DNA from: an uncultured Blautia sp.
GTDB lineage: Bacteria > Bacillota > Clostridia > Lachnospirales > Lachnospiraceae
Direction: 5' to 3'
Assembly: GCA_948436455.1 (NCBI GenBank)
Contig: CAOJIB010000002.1
Span: forward strand, 1-43,723
DNA length: 43,723 nucleotides
Shown: in pieces, positions 33,365-40,544 of the stretch
Position numbering within the stretch: position 1 is the first letter of the stretch
How the letters are laid out: the number at the start of each line of letters is the position of its first letter
Program-made: the position numbers and the translations under genes
Notes under the pieces: generated by a model
Told to the model about the DNA's origin: nothing
Database searches by the model: none
What the model saw: the letters and a program-made list of their open reading frames with translations, nothing else

Positions 33365-34411
33365 ATGAAGACGATGCGAGCATGGCTGGCCTACGGCCAG
33401 GAAAAAATGGAATTAAAAGAAGTGCCGATGCCAGAGCCGGGACCGGGCGAAGTGCTGGTGAAAATCCGGGCCGTGGGGATCTGCGGGTCCGACATGCATT
33501 TTTATAAAGAAGGGCGTATTGGTCAGTTCATTGTAAACGATCCGATTATTCTGGGACATGAGTGCTCCGGCGATATCGCGGCGGTAGGGTCCGATGTGCA
33601 GGGGCATACCATCGGGGATCGGGTGATCATCGAACCCGGGATTCCCTGCTTCCATTGCCACGACTGCAAAACCGGACGTTACCACTTCTGCAACGATATG
33701 AAGTTTATGGGAACGCCGCCGACGGACGGGTGCCTGTGCGAATATGTGGCATGGCCGGCGGAGCTGGTATACCCGATGCCTGACGGGATGTCCTATGAGG
33801 AAGGGGCGATGGTAGAGCCCTTCGTCGTGGGGATGCAGGCTATGCGCAACAGTGAGATCGGCTTTACGGATAACGCTGTTGTTATCGGCACCGGTCCGAT
33901 CGCCATGATGACAGTTCAGAGTCTGAAGGTCATCGGCGCCAATAAAATCATCTGCGTAGGAAGGAATCCCTGGAAGCTGTCCCTTGCAAAGCGGATGGGA
34001 GCGACCCATCTGATCGACAGCACGAAAGAGGACGTGCAAAAGCGCGTTAAAGAGCTGACGGACGGCTATGGCGCCATGCATGTTTTTGAGGCGGTTGGAA
34101 GTGATCAAACCTACTGGCAGACGACGGAGCTGGTACGCGACGGCGGCACAGTGACTCTTTTAGGGCTGATGGCGCACGACAATACCCCGATGCCCATGGC
34201 CAGCGTTGTTATGCATGGCATTAAGTTTGTTCCGGTGATCCGTTACAGCAATCTTTTTGCAGAAGCCATCGAATCCCTGGAGTATAAGCGGGCGGAGATC
34301 CTGCCGGTGCTTTCCCATAAGTTCGACTTCGAACATAGCCAGGAAGCGTTCCAGAAGGTTGCCCACGAGAATAAAGATGTGATGAAGACGATCATTATGA
34401 TTGGAGAATAA
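33365..34411 (+). CDS. Zinc-dependent medium-chain alcohol dehydrogenase (sorbitol/threonine dehydrogenase type)
   Basis: The 348 residues show catalytic zinc ligands in GICGSDMHF (Cys), GHECSG (His and Glu), and four structural-zinc cysteines in CFHCHDCKTGRYHFC. The cofactor motif is VVIGTGPIAMM in a Rossmann domain. The family oxidises polyols or secondary alcohols to ketones with NAD(P). In this cassette it may convert an imported polyol to a ketose for the FGGY kinase, or act later; this is inference. It is the last gene before the right end, its TAA lying 30 bases from the junction. Confidence 0.94.
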   Translation: MKTMRAWLAYGQEKMELKEVPMPEPGPGEVLVKIRAVGICGSDMHFYKEGRIGQFIVNDPIILGHECSGDIAAVGSDVQGHTIGDRVIIEPGIPCFHCHDCKTGRYHFCNDMKFMGTPPTDGCLCEYVAWPAELVYPMPDGMSYEEGAMVEPFVVGMQAMRNSEIGFTDNAVVIGTGPIAMMTVQSLKVIGANKIICVGRNPWKLSLAKRMGATHLIDSTKEDVQKRVKELTDGYGAMHVFEAVGSDQTYWQTTELVRDGGTVTLLGLMAHDNTPMPMASVVMHGIKFVPVIRYSNLFAEAIESLEYKRAEILPVLSHKFDFEHSQEAFQKVAHENKDVMKTIIMIGE

Positions 34412-34420
34412 GCAGAGTTA

Positions 34421-34458
34421 CGTTACCAAATCCGGGCATTTAACCGCCCCGCCTTCCG
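34421..34458. other. attR-like right junction of the inner insert
   Basis: Insert half-site CGTTACCAAATCCGGGCA (34421-34438), then TT (34439-34440), then recombinase-1 sequence resumes (AACCGCCCCGCC from 34442). The rebuilt target also has partial symmetry: G/C-rich arms (GGACGGGG to the left, CCGCCCCGCC to the right). Confidence 0.82.
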
Positions 34459-35854
34459 CCGTATGATGGGGGACATAGAGGCCGGGAACGTCAACTGCGT
34501 GATCGTCAAAGACTTGTCCAGACTGGGACGGGATTATATTGAAGCCGGGAGGTTGATTCAAAAGACCTTTCCGGCTTTTTTGGTGCGCTTTATCGCGCTG
34601 ACCGATCAATTTGATTCCCTGACGGCGGATGACCATGAAACGTCCCTGGTGCTGCCGGTGAAAAATTTTGTCAACGATTCTTACTGTCGGGACATTTCCA
34701 ACAAGGTGAGAAGCCAGCAGAAAATCAAGCGGGAAAAAGGGGAATTTGTCGGAGCTTTTTGCGTATATGGCTACAGAAAGAGCGACGAAGACCGGCATGT
34801 GCTGACGCCGGATGCCTACGCCGCCGGTATCGTCCAAAGGATTTTTGCCTGGAAGCTGGAAGGCTGCAGCGCCGGCGCTATCGCCCGCCGGCTAAACGGA
34901 TGGGGGATTTCATCTCCGATGGAATATAAAAGGCGGCGGGGTGAAAATTTCCGGACCGGTTTCGCTGTCAATATCAGCCCTCGCTGGTCGGCGGTGGCAA
35001 TTCGGCGCATCTTAACCGATGAAACCTACATCGGAAACCTGGCCCAGGGAAAAGAAGAAAAGATCAACTATAAGGTGAAAAAATCCATCCGAAAACCAAG
35101 AGAGGCATGGATCAGAGTAGAAAATACTCATGAAAGTATCGTTACAAAGGAGGACTTTGATCTAGCGCAGGAGCTTTTAGCGGTGGATACCCGTGCGATC
35201 CGAGGGGAGAAAAAATTTCCGATGTACGCGGGCCTTTTGTTTTGCGGAGACTGCAAAAGGCCGATGGTCCGCCGTCGGGGAAAGGAGCGGACGCGCTTGA
35301 TCTGTTCCTCGCACAATCGCAACGGCTCCTGTGGCCGGCACGCCGTTTGGGAGGAAACGATCGAAGATCTGGTATTGAAAATTTTGCAACAGCAGGTATT
35401 TCTTTTGATGGAAAGGGAATGCGTGGCGGCCCGCACGGAAAATCTGGCGGTATCCTCTGGTGAAATTACCGCCGGAAAAAGGGAAATAGAAAAGTTGCGC
35501 CGGGAGCTTTTGGCCTGCCAATCCCTGCAAAGGGATATGCGAAAGGACTTGGAAAATGGAACGATCACCCGAGAAGATTTCCTCCTTTTTGGCGAAATTT
35601 ATGAAAAGCAGTCCGAGGCGCTGCAACAGATGATCTTGCGGCAGGAACAGATGCTTTGGGTGCTTTTGCAGTCGCTAAGGGAGGCCAAGGAGCGGCTGGC
35701 TTTGGCGAAAGAAACGCTGCAGATCTCGGGGCTGGATCGCCGGACGCTTCTTACGTTTGTAAGCCGTATTCTTGTCTATGAGGACCGTCGGATCTATCTG
35801 GAATTCCGGTACGGGGAGCCGTTTTCGGCCATCATCCGAAAGGAGGCAGGATAA
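34442..35854 (+). pseudogene. Large serine recombinase 1, 3' fragment
   Basis: This is the continuation of the gene started at 25133. It runs NRPAFRRMM, the catalytic-domain motif VIVKDLSRLGRDYIEAG, then the Recombinase DNA-binding domain (about 145-270 of the rebuilt protein), a zinc ribbon (FCGDCKRPM ... CSSHNRNGSCG) and a coiled-coil C-terminus rich in Glu, Leu and Arg. A new ATG at 34463 could in theory start a protein, but it would lack the nucleophilic Ser and most of the first catalytic strands. The frame is otherwise undamaged, suggesting a recent interruption. The stop TAA abuts the ATG of recombinase 2. Confidence 0.94.
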
Positions 35855-37450
35855 ATGCCCGGCGTATCAAAGATGGGAAAAGCGGCAAAGCCGACGTATT
35901 CTGCGGCGATTTATGCGCGGCTGTCGGTGGAGAAAGACGAAAGAAAGGCAGAATCCATCGAGACGCAGATTGCAATTGCAAAGGCGTTTATGGAAACCCG
36001 GCCGGAATTGGTTCTGTATGATTGCTATACCGATCTGGGAAAGACGGGAACGAATTTTCGCCGGGCAGGCTTTGCGCGGATGATGCAGGACGTGCGCCTG
36101 GGAAAAGTCAACTGCGTGATTGTCAAGGATCTGTCCCGTTTTGGACGGAACCACATTGAGACGGGGAATTATCTCGAAAAAATTTTTCCCTTTCTGGGCG
36201 TCCGCTTCATCGCGGTGACCGACGGCTTTGACAGTCTGTATGAAGAAAAAGATAACGCGATGGGCGTGCATTTGAAAAACCTGATCAACGAAATGTACGC
36301 CAGAGACATTGCCGCCAAAGTCCGCGCCGGCAAGCGGGTTCGCCGGGAGCAGGGCAGCTATATCGGAGGCATTTTGCCCTACGGCTATCGCGGAGTCTGG
36401 GAAGAGGGTCGAAAGCGCCTTGTAATAGATGAATCGCCGGCCGCCATTGTGAAAAAAATATACGAATTCTTTTTATCCGGCCAGAATCTGCAGGAAATCA
36501 AAAGCTGGCTGTATGAACAAAAAGTCCACCGTCCCCTGGATTACCGAAAGACGGGCCATGTATACTGGCGGGAGGGGGATATTTTACAGGAATGGCCGAA
36601 GACGACGCTTAAGGGGATTTTGAAAAATCCCGTGTATACTGGCCATTTCATAGGAAATTCGGACGGGGGCCAGAAGGTTCCTTCCATCCAGGAAAATACC
36701 CATGCGGCGATTATCAGTCGGGCGCAGTTTCTTCAGGCTATGGAAAAACTGACAAGGGCTTCCCAAAAATATGGCCGCAAAAAAACGGAGAAGAAAACGG
36801 CTTCGATAGAAGAAGATATTTTTGAAGGTCAAATTTTTTGCGGAATCTGCAACGTGAGAATGTCTGGAAATGTATGTCCCCATACCGGCCGCCTGGATTG
36901 GAAAAAATGTCGAACCGCCCCGATTTCCCGCCGTACGCTGGAGGGCCTGGTACAGATTGTACTGCGTCAGGTATTCGCTCTTTCTTCGACGCGCCTGGAG
37001 GATTTTCACGCAAAAATCTTGCAGGAGGAAAAGGCGCTGAGCCAAAAAATCAGTCGGCTGGATGGAAAAATAGAAAATATCCGCAGAGAGGACAGTCAAA
37101 CATATGCGAAATACCGCGCCGGCGCCCTTGACAGAGAGCAGTTTTTGCAGGAAAGGGAGGAAACAAAGGCCCGAACCATTCTTTTGCAGAGACAGCGAAC
37201 AGAAACCGCCGAATTTTTGAAGAGCCTGGAAGAGATGCGCCCAGAAGGAGAACGGCTTTGGCGTGCGCTGGCGTGGGGCGGTGAAAGGACGGCGCTGACA
37301 AAGGCAATGTGCCGGGCACTTCTTCACCGGATTGAAATTTATCCGGACAAACGGGTAAAGGTGCTTCTTGCCTTTGGCGATGCAAGAATAAAAAAGGAGG
37401 GGAAGCGCGATGAAGGTCTATCGGATCGCCCTATATCTGCGCCTTTCTAA
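35855..37450 (+). CDS. Large serine recombinase 2
   Basis: The 531-residue recombinase has the catalytic nucleophile in AAIYARLSVEKD, the helper motif SIETQI, GKTGTNFRRAGFARMM, and the Arg-rich motif VKDLSRFGRNHIETG. A Recombinase domain follows (about 165-290), then a zinc-ribbon region with CGIC near residue 330 and C-X-HTGRLDWKKC, and a long coiled coil (about 390-470). All expected catalytic residues are present. It overlaps recombinase 3 by 41 bases and starts directly after the stop of recombinase 1, so the three are one operon. Tandem serine recombinase sets occur on some Firmicute integrative elements. Confidence 0.95.
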   Translation: MPGVSKMGKAAKPTYSAAIYARLSVEKDERKAESIETQIAIAKAFMETRPELVLYDCYTDLGKTGTNFRRAGFARMMQDVRLGKVNCVIVKDLSRFGRNHIETGNYLEKIFPFLGVRFIAVTDGFDSLYEEKDNAMGVHLKNLINEMYARDIAAKVRAGKRVRREQGSYIGGILPYGYRGVWEEGRKRLVIDESPAAIVKKIYEFFLSGQNLQEIKSWLYEQKVHRPLDYRKTGHVYWREGDILQEWPKTTLKGILKNPVYTGHFIGNSDGGQKVPSIQENTHAAIISRAQFLQAMEKLTRASQKYGRKKTEKKTASIEEDIFEGQIFCGICNVRMSGNVCPHTGRLDWKKCRTAPISRRTLEGLVQIVLRQVFALSSTRLEDFHAKILQEEKALSQKISRLDGKIENIRREDSQTYAKYRAGALDREQFLQEREETKARTILLQRQRTETAEFLKSLEEMRPEGERLWRALAWGGERTALTKAMCRALLHRIEIYPDKRVKVLLAFGDARIKKEGKRDEGLSDRPISAPF

Positions 37451-38978
37451 AGAAGAGAAGCCCATCCACGGTCAAGGAGAGAGCGGCAGTATCCAGGCTC
37501 AGCGCCGGATGCTGCAAAGCTTTGTGGCGGAAAATTTCACGGATTATCAATTGTTGGAATTTTGCGACGATGGTTATACGGGAACGAATCTTTCTCGGCC
37601 GGGTCTGCAAAGGTTGCTTTCGATGGTGAAAGGATTGGCCGTCGACTGCATTGTAGTCAAGGATTTTTCCAGATTTTCCAGGGACTACATTGTGCTCGGC
37701 TCTTATCTGGAACAGATTTTTCCGTTCATGGGCGTCCGGTTTATTTCCCTCAACGATCATTACGATAGTGAAAATTTCAAAGGAAACACGGGGGACATAG
37801 ACGTGAATTTTCATGGCCTTTTGTATGATCTGTACAGCAAGGATCTTTCCAGGAAAGTGCGCGCCTCTTTAGCCGTCCGGAAGGAAAAGGGCGTTTGGGC
37901 AAGCGGCCACTGTCCTTTTGGCTACGAAAAGGCGCCGGAAGATCGGCATAAGCTCGTTGTGGCCGGGGAGGAAGCAAAAATCGTCCGGCGAATCTTTGCC
38001 CTTGCCGGCGAAGGGAAAACGTCTGTGCAGATTGCCCGGCTATTCAATGAAGAAAAGGTAAAGACGCCGGCGCAGTTCCAGATCGAAAAGGGCCGTATGC
38101 GGCGGACGCCTAAGGGCGGCGTATTTTTATGGAACGTCGCTTTTATTTGCCAGATGTTGAGAAATCCTGTCTATGTGGGCGATCTGGTATATGGAAAATA
38201 CGAAAAGGAGGCCGTCGGCGGGAAGAATCGCCTAAAGCCTCGGAAACAGTGGAAAATTCTTCCGGATCATCACGAGCCGCTCGTTCCCCGGGCGCTCTTT
38301 GAGCGGGTGCAGGCCAGGCGTGGGAAGTATCGGCCTGCGCAGTATCGGCCTGCGCAGTATCGGGAATCCCATCCGTTGGTGGGAACGCTTCTGTGCGGAT
38401 GCTGTAAAAGAAATTTACAGTATCGTCCCGGCCAAAATCCGTATTTTTTCTGTCCGCAGAAATATTCCGGCGCGCAGAAGCTTTGCGTACAGAAGGTAAA
38501 CGCGATGTATCTGGAAGAATATGTGCTTTACAAGCTGCAGCAAAAGCTTTCGGGAGACGGCGGTTTAGAAAGATTGCGAAGAGAATTGGAAACGGAAACA
38601 GAAGACACCAAACGGGCGCTGCAGACGAAGGAAAGGAAAGCGGCCGGGGAATGCCGTAGGCTGCGCCAGGAGCATCTGGAGGCGTACCAAAAATTTGCTT
38701 CCGGGGAAACGGAAGCCTTCCATTCAAAGCGAACGGAACTGCAGGAGGCCGAGCAAGAGCTGCAATGGCTGCGGGAAAAGCTTCTGGAGTTGGAGAAAGA
38801 GCCGGTCAAGCGTTCCGAGCCGCTGCTTGCATTATCAAGGGAAACGGTGGATCGGTATATTCAGCGTATTGTGATCTGGAGAGAAGACGATATAGAAATC
38901 GTTTGGAAATCCGACGAAGAGGATGAAGGGGTGTCCATGGAGCAGGAAAGACACTTAAAGAACAGGAGAGGGGATTGA
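37410..38978 (+). CDS. Large serine recombinase 3, stop codon supplied by the target gene
   Basis: The 522-residue recombinase has nucleophile Ser in ALYLRLSKEE, SIQAQRRML, DDGYTGTNLSRPGL and VKDFSRFSRDYIVLG, then a Recombinase domain (about 165-300), a zinc ribbon (CGCCKRNL ... FFCPQKYSGAQKLC) and a coiled coil. The last codons read R-R-G-D-stop, where the GAT and TGA come from the right-hand flank, i.e. the S8 peptidase gene. In an excised circle the frame would instead read on through the left end of the element for about 19 more residues to TAA at 24802-24804. An AAGGAGGGGAAGCGCG site precedes the ATG. The protein also has a 15-bp tandem repeat at 38328-38364. Confidence 0.94.
   Translation: MKVYRIALYLRLSKEEKPIHGQGESGSIQAQRRMLQSFVAENFTDYQLLEFCDDGYTGTNLSRPGLQRLLSMVKGLAVDCIVVKDFSRFSRDYIVLGSYLEQIFPFMGVRFISLNDHYDSENFKGNTGDIDVNFHGLLYDLYSKDLSRKVRASLAVRKEKGVWASGHCPFGYEKAPEDRHKLVVAGEEAKIVRRIFALAGEGKTSVQIARLFNEEKVKTPAQFQIEKGRMRRTPKGGVFLWNVAFICQMLRNPVYVGDLVYGKYEKEAVGGKNRLKPRKQWKILPDHHEPLVPRALFERVQARRGKYRPAQYRPAQYRESHPLVGTLLCGCCKRNLQYRPGQNPYFFCPQKYSGAQKLCVQKVNAMYLEEYVLYKLQQKLSGDGGLERLRRELETETEDTKRALQTKERKAAGECRRLRQEHLEAYQKFASGETEAFHSKRTELQEAEQELQWLREKLLELEKEPVKRSEPLLALSRETVDRYIQRIVIWREDDIEIVWKSDEEDEGVSMEQERHLKNRRGD
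38328..38364 (+). repeat. 15-bp tandem repeat within recombinase 3
   Basis: TATCGGCCTGCGCAG occurs twice in tandem (38328-38342, 38343-38357), followed by a third partial TATCGGG. It encodes YRPAQ-YRPAQ-YR directly before the zinc ribbon. The unit is a multiple of three, so copy-number changes keep the frame. Confidence 0.9.
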
Positions 38979-39459
38979 TTATCGCCATCCGGATTTTCAA
39001 AATCCCGACGGCACGACTCGGATCTTGACGTTGTGGGATCAGTCCAGGCCTGGAAATCCCCCCGAGGGCTACCGGCAGGGCACAGTGTACACCCAGGAGG
39101 AGATCAACGAAGCCTTGCAGGCGCCCACCCGGGCGGAGGGAGAGCAGATCGTGCCCAGCCGGGATTTAAGCGGCCATGGCACTCAGGTGGCGGGAATTGC
39201 CGCCGGCAACGGCGCTTCCTCCCAGGGCGTGCAAAAGGGCGTGGCGCCGGAGGCTACGTTGGCGGTGGTAAAGCTGGCGGCGCCGAAGGAAAATTCCTTT
39301 CCCCGGACGACGGAGCTGATCCAGGGAATCGATTACCTGGTCCGGCTGGCGCTCGCCCGGCAGATGCCGCTGGTAATCAACGTAAGCTTCGGAAACAATT
39401 ATGGCTCTCATGAGCCATATAACAAAGGGAAACGTATTTCTAGAAAATATTGTTTTTAA
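38974..39459 (+). pseudogene. Subtilisin-like S8 peptidase, middle fragment with catalytic His
   Basis: Directly after the element the peptidase frame resumes: IDYRHPDFQNPDGTTRI, then SRDLSGHGTQVAGIAAG with the catalytic His, and VINVSFGNNYGSH. The frame leaves the family at about base 39412 and ends in EPYNKGKRISRKYCF. The rest of the protease, including the oxyanion Asn and catalytic Ser (about 280 residues), is missing from the window. So even after excision of the element the gene would be non-functional. The break lies at a perfect palindrome (39400-39419). Internal TTG/ATG codons are not taken as real starts. Confidence 0.9.
39400..39419. repeat. Palindrome at the second break of the S8 peptidase
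   Basis: TATGGCTC (39400-39407), loop TCAT, GAGCCATA (39412-39419). The left arm is coding sequence of the peptidase, and the right arm begins where homology is lost. The source of the rearrangement is unknown. Confidence 0.8.
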
Positions 39460-40411
39460 ATAGGCAGGCGGGGATTTCCTCGGGCAGGTGCAGCGTGCGG
39501 TAACGCTCCAGCACGACCTGCAGGCTTTGAATGCCCGGCGAAAGTGCGTCACCGTCGGCAGGAGGGCAGAGGCGATCCGGATTTTCCGCGCCTTTTTTCA
39601 GATAGACCAGCTTGAAATACCGGTCCCATTCCCCTGTTTCATAGCGGAAGATTTTGACGGACTGATGCATACACTCATGTTTGACCAGTCGCTGGGACAT
39701 GACGGCCAGGGCGTTATTGTACAGAACGGCGTTCATGATCGTACGGGGGCAGTTGGCCTCCCAGGTAGTCTGGATATGGATATTATGGGTGGACAAGTAT
39801 TGCTCGAATAATTTCCGGGTGCCGCTTCCCCTCTCTCGGATAGCGAATGACTGCCCTTCCAGCTCGGAAGCATAGACGACGTCCTTATGATAAAAGGCGT
39901 GGTTTTTCCCGCAGACTAGAACGAGAGAATCTTCTACAATGGGGATGCTAGCCAGCTGGGGCGATGTAATGATGCCCTCCACGACGGCTACGTCCAGCTC
40001 ATGGCGAAGGAGCTTTTGCTCGATCTCTGCAGTATTGCTGACGAAGGAATAGATGTCCATCCGGGGATATTCCTTGTCCAGATCAGAAATTACGTTGGAC
40101 ATTAGGCAGGTGCCTACCGTCAGGGAGGAACCGATACGCAGATGCAGACGCTCCTGGAACCGCTGCATGGAAAGCTCCAGACTGTCGAAATTTCCTACGG
40201 CCCCGCGAGCCAGATTCAGCAATTGCTGCCCCGCCTCCGTGATATACAGCTTTTTGTGGAGACGCTCAAACAGCTGTACCTGGTAATGCGTCTCCAGATC
40301 CCGGATAGCCTGGCTGACAGTGGGCTGCGTCAGGTACAGCCGATGGGCGGCGGTGCTCATGGAACGGGTTTCTGCGACTACGATAAATATTTTTAAATGT
40401 CGGATGGTCAT
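39440..40411 (-). CDS. LysR-family transcription regulator (CysL-like)
   Basis: The 323 residues contain an N-terminal winged helix-turn-helix (about 1-60, MTIRHLKIFIVVAETRSMSTAA, LTQPTVSQAIRDLE) and a substrate-binding domain (about 88-295). Members with the LTQPTVSQAI phrase include regulators of sulfite/sulfur metabolism, and the divergent neighbour is a sulfite-reductase-like fusion, so control of that gene is likely (inference). The C-terminal part after FKLVYLKKG carries an extra stretch of about 17 residues before LSPGIQSLQVVLERY, and the last residues (LFKNNIF) run almost to the rearrangement point. The gene ends inside DNA that follows the truncated peptidase. Confidence 0.9.
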   Translation of the reverse strand: MTIRHLKIFIVVAETRSMSTAAHRLYLTQPTVSQAIRDLETHYQVQLFERLHKKLYITEAGQQLLNLARGAVGNFDSLELSMQRFQERLHLRIGSSLTVGTCLMSNVISDLDKEYPRMDIYSFVSNTAEIEQKLLRHELDVAVVEGIITSPQLASIPIVEDSLVLVCGKNHAFYHKDVVYASELEGQSFAIRERGSGTRKLFEQYLSTHNIHIQTTWEANCPRTIMNAVLYNNALAVMSQRLVKHECMHQSVKIFRYETGEWDRYFKLVYLKKGAENPDRLCPPADGDALSPGIQSLQVVLERYRTLHLPEEIPACLFKNNIF

Positions 40412-40500
40412 AGAGATTTCCTTTCAGAATTTTTGGATCTATAGATTTTTCCAATAGTATAAATAATATTTTACAATTTTCATTTGGGAATCGCAAGTAT

Positions 40501-40506
40501 TATAAT
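40501..40506 (+). promoter_or_regulatory. -10 box TATAAT before the fused reductase gene
   Basis: A consensus TATAAT lies 39 bases before the ATG at 40545. The -35 region is poor, as often seen at activator-dependent (LysR-type) promoters. A minus-strand pair ATGAAA-17-TATACT between 40455 and 40485 could serve the LysR gene. AGGAG precedes the ATG. Confidence 0.6.
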
Positions 40507-40544
40507 AGAAGAAATCAGAAGTAACGAAAGGAGAGGACAGTAGT

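Larger units (their letters stand above)
25325..34438. mobile_element. Inner insert: 9,114-bp sugar-catabolism cassette with attP-like ends and no recombinase
   Basis: The insert lies between codons 65 and 66 of recombinase 1. Left flank reads GATGAA-TTTT-GCTG (25318-25330); right flank GGCA-TTT-AACC (34435-34445). Removing 9,114 bases gives GATGAA-TTTT-AACC and restores the frame exactly. Contents: GntR regulator, SDR, FGGY kinase (minus strand), DeoC-like aldolase, sugar-binding lipoprotein, ABC ATPase, permease, zinc alcohol dehydrogenase (plus strand). No transposase, integrase or remnant is present. The last gene on the right ends 30 bases from the junction and the last on the left about 108 bases. 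Joining the ends makes a 38-bp imperfect palindrome centred on TT, typical of large-serine-recombinase attP sites. Confidence 0.88.
24743..38971. mobile_element. Outer integrated element: serine-recombinase triplet, 14,229 bp with its insert
   Basis: The element splits the S8 peptidase gene between codons for D-S-G and I-D-Y. The left junction reads TTC then five G then CGCG (24739-24749); the right reads AGA then four G then ATTG (38967-38977). Joining the outer flanks gives TTC-GGGG-ATTG and restores the peptidase frame exactly, so the crossover lies within the G-run. Contents: one small ORF, three tandem large serine recombinases (the first interrupted) and the inner 9,114-bp insert. Without the inner insert it measures 5,115 bp and has no conjugation or other cargo genes. 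Ends joined as a circle share a partial palindrome, with AACA on one side and TGTT on the other at equal distance. Confidence 0.9.

Noticed and set aside
25325-34438. Inner insert as a composite transposon or IS-borne segment
   Set aside because: No transposase, no long terminal inverted repeats and no target duplication beyond the shared T-run; the symmetric ends with a TT core fit a serine recombinase better.
34463-35854. A separate, complete recombinase gene starting at ATG 34463
   Set aside because: It would lack the nucleophilic Ser and start mid-domain. The codons just upstream (N-R-P-A-F-R-R) continue the family sequence, so it is the 3' part of the split gene.
24358-39459. Programmed excision that restores the S8 peptidase, as with the sigK skin element
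   Set aside because: The peptidase lacks its catalytic Ser half beyond 39411, so excision would not give an active enzyme, and the first recombinase is itself broken.
39440-39600. Frameshift near the C-terminus of the LysR gene (run of six A)
   Set aside because: Frame 0 continues plausibly (LSPGIQSLQVVLERY) to a stop, and the other frames do not look more like the family.
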